Shown here: positions 12,315 through 17,026 of the stretch, piece after piece
Layout of the letters: each line of letters opens with the position of its first letter
Numbering within the stretch: position 1 is the stretch's first letter
DNA from: Verrucomicrobiota bacterium
GTDB lineage: Bacteria; Verrucomicrobiota; Kiritimatiellia; Kiritimatiellales; Tichowtungiaceae
DNA length: 17,026 nt
Assembly (NCBI GenBank): GCA_030619095.1
Contig: JAUXCB010000004.1
Coordinates: forward strand, 1-17,026
Direction: 5' to 3'
Made by a program: the position numbers and the translations under genes
Notes under the pieces: generated by a model
Told to the model about the DNA's origin: nothing
Database searches by the model: none
What the model saw: the letters and a program-made list of their open reading frames with translations, nothing else

Positions 12315-13289
12315 ATGATTTGGATCTATTTTGTCGCGATTGCCGCCGTAATTATTTTTGCAGGCTCCAGGCTATCGGTTCTGGCTGAAAAACTGGCGGC
12401 CCTTCTGAACATTTCCAGCTCGACGATCGGCCTGCTGCTGGTAAGCATCATCACCAGCCTGCCGGAACTCTCCACCTCGCTCGGAGCGGTACTCAAGGTC
12501 GGCCAGCCGAATCTGGCGGCCGGCAACACGCTGGGAAGCGATCTGTTCAACCTGATGATCATCGCCCTGTGCGATCTGCTCTTCCGGAAGAAGGGCCTAT
12601 TGCGGAAAACCGCACACCGGATCGCTCCGCTGGTGCACTATCTGCTGATGATCAGTGCGATCTGCCTGACGCTCACCCTGCCCAACAACATCAACCTGTT
12701 CGGCGCGCACTTCAATCTCGGCAGCCTCGGGGTGGTCGTCCTCTACCTGTTTATCTTCTTCCGCACCCATCGGGCCGGCGGAGAGCATCCGTCGCCGGCA
12801 CTCCCCGAGGATCGATCCGAACTCGTAAAAACCGTGTTCCACTTCAGCATCGCGGCAGTCGTCATCATCATTGCCGGCATGATTCTGGCGCAGCTGGGCG
12901 ACCGGATTGCCGAGCAGACCGGCCTTGAGCAGAGCTTCGTCGGGACGCTGTTTCTGGCGCTGGCCACCTCGCTGCCGGAGCTCACCGTCAGCATCACCGC
13001 CATGCGTATTGGAGCCTACGAGCTCATGCTCGGCAATATTATCGGCTCCAACATGTTCAACGTCTTCGTGCTGGCCGTCACCGATCTGGCCTACCGAAAG
13101 GAAGCGCTGCACATGCCCGAAAACGTAAGCCCCGGCCTGTTGCTGATCGCCGGATGCGCCATCGCAATGACCTGTACCGCTATGGTGGCGATCAAGCAAA
13201 AGAAGAAAGCGAAGAGCATCGCGTGGGAATCCATTGTTATGATTTCCCTTTACGCGGCGGGGCTTTACGCGCTCTATGCGGGAAGTTGA
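12315..13289 (+). CDS. Sodium/calcium exchanger (CaCA family) membrane protein
   Basis: 324 aa. The ATG at 12315 is preceded by GAAGGTG. CaCA exchangers move Ca2+ (or K+) against Na+ or H+ across the inner membrane. The two hallmark alpha repeats are present: alpha-1 'TSLPELSTSLGAV...GNTLGSDLFN' (47-79) and alpha-2 'TSLPELTVSITAM...GNIIGSNMFN' (218-249). Each has the glutamate (E51, E222) that coordinates the cation, and the N/G-S-[DN]-xFN ending. About ten hydrophobic segments are split by a charged cytoplasmic loop (150-172). The length is typical for bacterial YrbG-like members. It is divergent from the lipoprotein gene; no close operon partner. Ion specificity cannot be told from sequence. 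Confidence 0.92.
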   Translation: MIWIYFVAIAAVIIFAGSRLSVLAEKLAALLNISSSTIGLLLVSIITSLPELSTSLGAVLKVGQPNLAAGNTLGSDLFNLMIIALCDLLFRKKGLLRKTAHRIAPLVHYLLMISAICLTLTLPNNINLFGAHFNLGSLGVVVLYLFIFFRTHRAGGEHPSPALPEDRSELVKTVFHFSIAAVVIIIAGMILAQLGDRIAEQTGLEQSFVGTLFLALATSLPELTVSITAMRIGAYELMLGNIIGSNMFNVFVLAVTDLAYRKEALHMPENVSPGLLLIAGCAIAMTCTAMVAIKQKKKAKSIAWESIVMISLYAAGLYALYAGS

Positions 13290-13315
13290 CGGCAAAGAAA
13301 GATATTTTCCCCCCG

Positions 13316-13336
13316 CTCCGCTAGAGAAAGGCGGAG
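13316..13336. other. Hairpin after the antiporter gene
   Basis: CTCCGC (13316-13321), 9-nt loop, GCGGAG (13331-13336), 27 nt after the antiporter stop. There is no T-run on the plus strand, so it is only a possible weak terminator. Confidence 0.35.
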
Positions 13337-13394
13337 AGAAGCCGGGAAATGGATTTCTTACCCGCCAGCAAGCTTCGCAAAACGCTTCAGATCC

Positions 13395-13413
13395 AAAAAA
13401 AAAAGGGGGGGGG
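13395..13413. repeat. Homopolymer tract A10G9 touching the stop codon of the CBM9-like gene
   Basis: Ten A (13395-13404) followed by nine G (13405-13413), directly next to the TGA (13416-13414) of the minus-strand gene. On the minus strand it reads C9 then T10 right after the stop; the T-run could help transcription end. Tracts like this slip easily and are prone to sequencing error. Confidence 0.9.
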
Positions 13414-14025
13414 TCACCCAGAGGTTCCGCTCAATTTTAATAATGCATACTCATCGGTCAAATGATAGTTGGTGGCGGAAAGTGGCGGTGCCATAGAAAG
13501 CTCGGGGTTGGCGAGATCTTCGGAGTTGTAGTTGTAGCGGCCGCAAAAAACGCTCCACTCCGTTCCATCGCCCCACCCCGCGCCGAGCGCGGTGAGCTGC
13601 GAATCCGGCACAAACATCTGCGCTTTCCAACCTTTGGAAATTGGTTCTGCTGAGATTTCCAAATCCTGGAAACTGTGATCCTTCAGATGCTGCTCAACGG
13701 TCATCCCAGCGCGCTCACGGGGGAAAAAGAGCGTCGTTTTGTTTCCGTACGGCGTGGCATACATTTCCCAATAGTAGGAATCGTTCAGCGGCTTAAGGAA
13801 CAACTCGAAAAGATCGCCGGTTTCAAAATGGAGCTGTTCGTCGGCGCGGTTCTGCTGGATCAGGCAGGAGTCCTCCAGCTCGGCGGAAACGTAGAGCCCG
13901 CGATCGTCCCAGGCAAAGCAAACCGAGGCTCCTTCCTGCGGGGCACCGTCGCGGTCGGTGCTGTACGCAAACGGATAAGCCGGGCCGAATTCAGGATAAC
14001 GGAACGCTTCAAAAACAGGATGCAT
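13414..14025 (-). CDS. CBM9-like (carbohydrate-binding family 9-like) protein
   Basis: 203 aa from the ATG at 14025, preceded by GGAGAAT; an ATG seven codons upstream lacks this signal. The fold signature is 'VCFAWDDRGLYVSAELEDS' (35-53), 'GDLFELFLKPLNDSYYWEMYATPYG' (68-92) and 'GWKAQMFVPDSQL', matching the pattern of CBM9/DOMON-like beta-sandwich domains that bind sugars, often at the ends of polysaccharides. No signal peptide or other domain is visible, which is unusual because such domains are normally part of secreted enzymes; it may be cytoplasmic, or a stand-alone relative. Two TTTCCA...TGGAAA palindromes lie inside the gene (13624-13640 and 13656-13672). The gene is divergent from purM. 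The family call is fairly confident, the role unknown. Confidence 0.75.
   Translation of the reverse strand: MHPVFEAFRYPEFGPAYPFAYSTDRDGAPQEGASVCFAWDDRGLYVSAELEDSCLIQQNRADEQLHFETGDLFELFLKPLNDSYYWEMYATPYGNKTTLFFPRERAGMTVEQHLKDHSFQDLEISAEPISKGWKAQMFVPDSQLTALGAGWGDGTEWSVFCGRYNYNSEDLANPELSMAPPLSATNYHLTDEYALLKLSGTSG
13624..13640. repeat. Perfect TTTCCAA-CCT-TTGGAAA palindrome inside the CBM9-like gene
   Basis: Seven-bp arms with a 3-nt centre, translated as part of ISKGWK. A looser relative, TTTCCA-AATCC-TGGAAA, follows at 13656-13672. It belongs to the same word family as 3697-3714, 6752-6770 and 12167-12183. Confidence 0.6.
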
Positions 14026-14218
14026 ATTAATTCTCCAAAACAGCAACCGTGAAATTCTTGTACCGGACGGACTTCATCCACATAGGTTGAAGCCCTCTCC
14101 TGCCTTTATCAACCTCTTTTATCAACGGCGATTGCCATGCAGAAAACTTTTCCTTCGACTGGACAGGTTGAAAGCGCTGTCCTACATTCTTCCTTTCCAA
14201 ATTGAGGGGAGATTTCCT

Positions 14219-15250
14219 GTGGCAAAAAAGAAAAGCGCATACGCACAAGCCGGCGTCGATATTGACATCATGATGAACTCGCTCACGCGGATTAAAAAGA
14301 ATGTCAAAACCACCAATACACCCGGCGTGGTCAGCGAAATCGGCTCCTTTGGCGGACTGTTCAAATCCCCCGGTAAGGATTTTCTACTCGTCGCCAGCGC
14401 GGATGGTGTCGGCACCAAGCTCAAGGTTGCCCATATGGCTGGCAAGCACAACACCATCGGTCAATGCCTGATCAACCACTGTACCAACGACATTCTCGTA
14501 CAGGGGGCCACCCCGCTCTTCTTCCTCGACTACCTCGGAGCTGCCGCGCTGGAACCCAAGGTGTTCGAAGAGGCCGTCGCCGGCCTTTGTAAAGCCTGCC
14601 GGGAAAACGGATGTGCCCTGCTTGGCGGGGAAACCGCTGAAATGCCCGGTCTCTACCCGAAAGGCGAATACGACCTCGTCGGAACCATCGTTGGGCAAGT
14701 GGAAAAAAAGAAAGTCATCACGGGAGCGAGCATCCGCAAAGGCGATGTGCTGATTGGCCTCCCCTCGACCGGGCTGCACACCAACGGCTACTCGCTGGCC
14801 CGAAAAGTCATTTTTCAAAAAGCGAAGAAGAAACTGAGCGATCTCGTTCCGGGGACCAAAACCCCCTTCGAAAAGGCACTGCTCGCCGTCCACAAAAGCT
14901 ACCTCCACCCGATTGTGGCTCTCATGAAAAAGGTCAATGTTCACGGAATGGCGCACATCACCGGCGGCGGACTTGTCGACAATGTGCCGCGCATCCTGCC
15001 CGACAACGTCGACGCGGTTTTCGACCGCTCCGCCTGGAAAACGCCCGCCCTTTTCGAATTCATCGAAGAAGCCGGAAAAGTGGATCATGAAGAGATGTAC
15101 CGCGTGTTCAACATGGGCATCGGTATGGTCATTTTCGTCCGAGCCAAAGATACAGATGCCGCGATGACTCTACTCAAAAAGCAGAAGGCCCGCCCAAACA
15201 TTATTGGTCGCGTGGAAGCTGGAGAAGGAAAATCTCGACTCATCAACTAG
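14219..15250 (+). CDS. purM: Phosphoribosylformylglycinamidine cyclo-ligase (AIR synthetase)
   Basis: 343 aa from a GTG at 14219, chosen because GAGGGGAG (14204-14211) lies 7 nt before it and the protein then has the family length (E. coli 345). The frame is open upstream to an ATG at 14087, but that extension has no PurM character. PurM closes FGAM to AIR with ATP in purine synthesis. Visible: 'VASADGVGTKLKVA' (58-71), 'LINHCTNDILVQGATPLFFLDYLG' region (84-107), 'LGGETAEMPGLY' (135-146), 'GLPSTGLHTNGYSLAR' (180-195), 'HITGGGLVDNVPRILP' (246-261) and 'FNMGIGMV' (297-304). Upstream (14026-14218) is a divergent region with the direct repeat TTTATCAAC at 14105 and 14118 and a hairpin GGACAG/CTGTCC (14161-14182). 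The phosphatase gene follows 44 nt downstream. Confidence 0.97.
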   Translation: MAKKKSAYAQAGVDIDIMMNSLTRIKKNVKTTNTPGVVSEIGSFGGLFKSPGKDFLLVASADGVGTKLKVAHMAGKHNTIGQCLINHCTNDILVQGATPLFFLDYLGAAALEPKVFEEAVAGLCKACRENGCALLGGETAEMPGLYPKGEYDLVGTIVGQVEKKKVITGASIRKGDVLIGLPSTGLHTNGYSLARKVIFQKAKKKLSDLVPGTKTPFEKALLAVHKSYLHPIVALMKKVNVHGMAHITGGGLVDNVPRILPDNVDAVFDRSAWKTPALFEFIEEAGKVDHEEMYRVFNMGIGMVIFVRAKDTDAAMTLLKKQKARPNIIGRVEAGEGKSRLIN

Positions 15251-15294
15251 CTCTAATAGAATAAACAGACAAATCAATCCGATGGAGACTCCCT

Positions 15295-16851
15295 ATGAAA
15301 CTTCCTTCACTTCTATTCATCCTCTCCGTACTCAGCGTCTTGACGGCACAGGCCGTTACTCCAGTCGATCTTCTGGCAGGGGGAACACGAGAGCTGTCCG
15401 TCAACACAAAGATGGCTGAGTTCGCCGAGTCGCCGCAGAAGGATGTGCTGGTGTTTAAAAAAGCGGGGAAGTATTCCGGCGAGATGCGGATTCAATTTAC
15501 CGTGGAAGACCCGGCGCAATTCACGGCGTTGTCCCTCGAAAATGCTCCATCGGGTCATCGAGCTCGGCTCAACGACAAGCCCATCCCGCTTCCGCTGGAA
15601 GGGATGTCCTACAAAACCATCCCGGGCATTCCCTCTGCACTTCTTAAAAAGGGGATCAATGAGCTTCGTCTGAATTGGAAACAAACCGTCAAGCCGTCTA
15701 AAGTCAAGAAAGGCGAATCGCCTGTTCTTCGTCCCGCGAAACTTTCCGCGGCAAAACTCGATGTGCAACTTCTGGGGCAACTCCCTTCTACGTTAGCCTT
15801 TCAGACCGGACCGGTTTTGGGCCATGCCGGCGAAACGTTTTTTACTGTTTCCTGTCGCACAACCCTGAAGGCCGAAGTGGTGCTTGACTGCAATGGCCGG
15901 AAGTATGCGTCCGCGCCTGCCCTGATACACACGTTCAAGGTCGAAGACCTCAAGCCCGCAACGCCCTATTCCTATTCGCTCCACGCCCGCCTTGCAGCGC
16001 AGGGGAAAGACCTCGTATCGACACCCGAATACACCACCCGAACCTTGCCCGCCACCGAACCCTTTGTCTTTGCCGCACTCGGTGACAGCCGCACACGCCC
16101 CAAGGAGTGGGCCAAGGTCGGTGCCGCCGTCGCCAAGGCCAATCCCGTATTCTCCGTGTTTGTCGGCGATATGGTTACCGACGGGCGAAGCGATTCCCAG
16201 TGGGACGAGCAATATTTCGGCCCGGCAAAAAACTATTTCGCGACCATTCCCTACTACCCCGTCATCGGAAACCACGAACAAAACGCTCCGCTGTTCTTGA
16301 AACTTTTCCAGACCCCTGGCGGCGAAACCACTTGGTCGCAAACCGTTGGTCCGGTTCTTCTGATCGGGATTGACGGCTCGAAGGATTGGTCGAAAGAGAG
16401 TCCTCAGACAAAATGGATGGAAGACCTTTTGGAAAAATCGAAGGCGAAATACATTTTTCTCTTCAGCCACTATCCCGCATGGACGTCCGGGGGCCACGGC
16501 GGTTTGACCGACGGCCTTCCGAAGGAACGCCCTATTCGCGAGGCCCAAACCATCCTCATGCCGTTGCTTAAGAAATATAATGCGGCGGCCATGATTGCCG
16601 GGCACGACCACTTCTACGAACGGTCGGAACCGACCAACGGCGTGACGATGATCATCAGCGGCGGCGCGGGTGCGCCCCTGTACGGCAAATCCAAGACCGC
16701 CGAACAACAGAATCCCCACTCCAAGATCTTCGTCAGTCAGCTGCATTACTGCCTCTTCTCAGTAACCGATGAGACCTGCACCATGAAAGCCATTACGCCG
16801 GAGGGCGAGATCATCGATACGTGCCAATGGCCCGCTCGCGCTGTAAAATAA
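15295..16851 (+). CDS. Secreted purple-acid-phosphatase-like metallophosphoesterase
   Basis: 518 aa. The ATG at 15295 follows GGAGA by 6 nt. Signal peptide 1-20 (ends TAQA). Residues about 21-160 form a beta-rich region of unknown family. Residues about 165-250 resemble the N-terminal fibronectin-like domain of purple acid phosphatases. The metallophosphatase core follows: GDSR (263-266), GDM (291-293), GNHE (325-328), FSHYP with H392, and GHDHFYER (436-443). These are the metal-binding positions of the calcineurin-like superfamily; the classical PAP tyrosine is not obvious in 'ALGDSRTRP', so it may not be a true purple enzyme. It probably hydrolyses phosphate esters in the periplasm or outside the cell; the substrate is unknown. 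It lies 44 nt after purM, so read-through co-transcription is possible, but a shared pathway is not evident. Confidence 0.9.
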   Translation: MKLPSLLFILSVLSVLTAQAVTPVDLLAGGTRELSVNTKMAEFAESPQKDVLVFKKAGKYSGEMRIQFTVEDPAQFTALSLENAPSGHRARLNDKPIPLPLEGMSYKTIPGIPSALLKKGINELRLNWKQTVKPSKVKKGESPVLRPAKLSAAKLDVQLLGQLPSTLAFQTGPVLGHAGETFFTVSCRTTLKAEVVLDCNGRKYASAPALIHTFKVEDLKPATPYSYSLHARLAAQGKDLVSTPEYTTRTLPATEPFVFAALGDSRTRPKEWAKVGAAVAKANPVFSVFVGDMVTDGRSDSQWDEQYFGPAKNYFATIPYYPVIGNHEQNAPLFLKLFQTPGGETTWSQTVGPVLLIGIDGSKDWSKESPQTKWMEDLLEKSKAKYIFLFSHYPAWTSGGHGGLTDGLPKERPIREAQTILMPLLKKYNAAAMIAGHDHFYERSEPTNGVTMIISGGAGAPLYGKSKTAEQQNPHSKIFVSQLHYCLFSVTDETCTMKAITPEGEIIDTCQWPARAVK

Positions 16852-17026
16852 AACAGGCTCAATTCGGCGGAGAGTCGATCCGGTGGAAGGTGGCACTGCT
16901 TTGTACATGGCCCCCTTTAGATGCGATTGAAGCAACCGCTTTTATGTATCATCGAACTCGTAGCGAAATGGGTTCAATCAGGCGACTTGCTCGTTGCCCG
17001 CCTTTTTCATCATAAACCACTTCATC
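16852..17026. other. Non-coding tail of the window
   Basis: No supported gene, terminator or RNA gene is visible in these 175 nt. The open frame across 16821-17015 overlaps the phosphatase end and shows no protein-like character. Confidence 0.5.

Noticed and set aside
13395..13413. Phase-variation switch for the CBM9-like gene
   Set aside because: The tract lies after the stop codon, so slippage would not change the reading frame of this gene.
16960..16995. GGGTTCAATCAGG, resembling a tRNA T-arm
   Set aside because: No acceptor stem, anticodon arm or CCA-proximal pairing can be built around it.

Overview
The window reads as a chromosomal segment of a Gram-negative-like bacterium of the PVC superphylum, most plausibly Kiritimatiellota. 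That placement is an inference. It rests on moderate GC content, a decayed secreted protein of the 'AANWSAGVPT' surface type ending in an FYRV-like C-terminus, a small lipoprotein, a zinc-ribbon/EIIA fusion, and a high density of short palindromic repeats, one of them lying in frame inside a conserved gene. Nothing here proves the taxonomy. I see no rRNA, tRNA, CRISPR array, transposase or phage gene.

Layout. Positions 1-870 hold a gene-poor stretch and a remnant of a secreted protein (411-679) closed by a strong terminator. On the minus strand, 872-1717 encodes an unusual C4 zinc-ribbon + PTS EIIA protein. Divergent from it is an RhlB-like DEAD-box RNA helicase (2047-3579, plus), followed by a paired inverted REP-like repeat. 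A long minus-strand block follows, in transcription order: CPBP membrane protease (10679-9795), ROK sugar kinase (9725-8757), serS (8631-7360), tilS (7212-5971) and ftsH (5929-3764), ending in an intrinsic terminator at about 3718-3682. The plus strand then carries asd (10811-11920), followed by a convergent small lipoprotein gene (12147-11980, minus). A CaCA-type cation antiporter (12315-13289, plus) comes next, then a CBM9-like protein (14025-13414, minus). The window closes with purM (14219-15250, plus) and a secreted purple-acid-phosphatase-like metallophosphoesterase (15295-16851, plus).

Most genes are housekeeping: tRNA charging and modification (SerS, TilS), membrane protein quality control (FtsH, CPBP), lysine/threonine/peptidoglycan precursor synthesis (Asd), purine synthesis (PurM), RNA remodelling (RhlB-like) and sugar phosphorylation or sensing (ROK kinase, EIIA protein). 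tilS-ftsH is a common bacterial neighbourhood, separated here by only 41 nt.

The most interesting layer is the repeats. A 29-bp sequence whose core is an 8-bp stem with a 4-nt loop occurs downstream of rhlB as half of an inverted pair. It occurs again, identical, inside tilS, where it is translated in frame and adds about 10-15 residues to a normally short loop. Beside it lies a second palindrome family, TTTCCAA-N3-TTGGAAA, which also appears in the ftsH terminator, in front of the lipoprotein gene and inside the CBM9-like gene. Other unrelated palindromes lie between serS and tilS (32 nt, perfect), between the ROK gene and serS (29-bp arms) and after asd. This resembles REP/REPIN or Rickettsia-palindromic-element biology.
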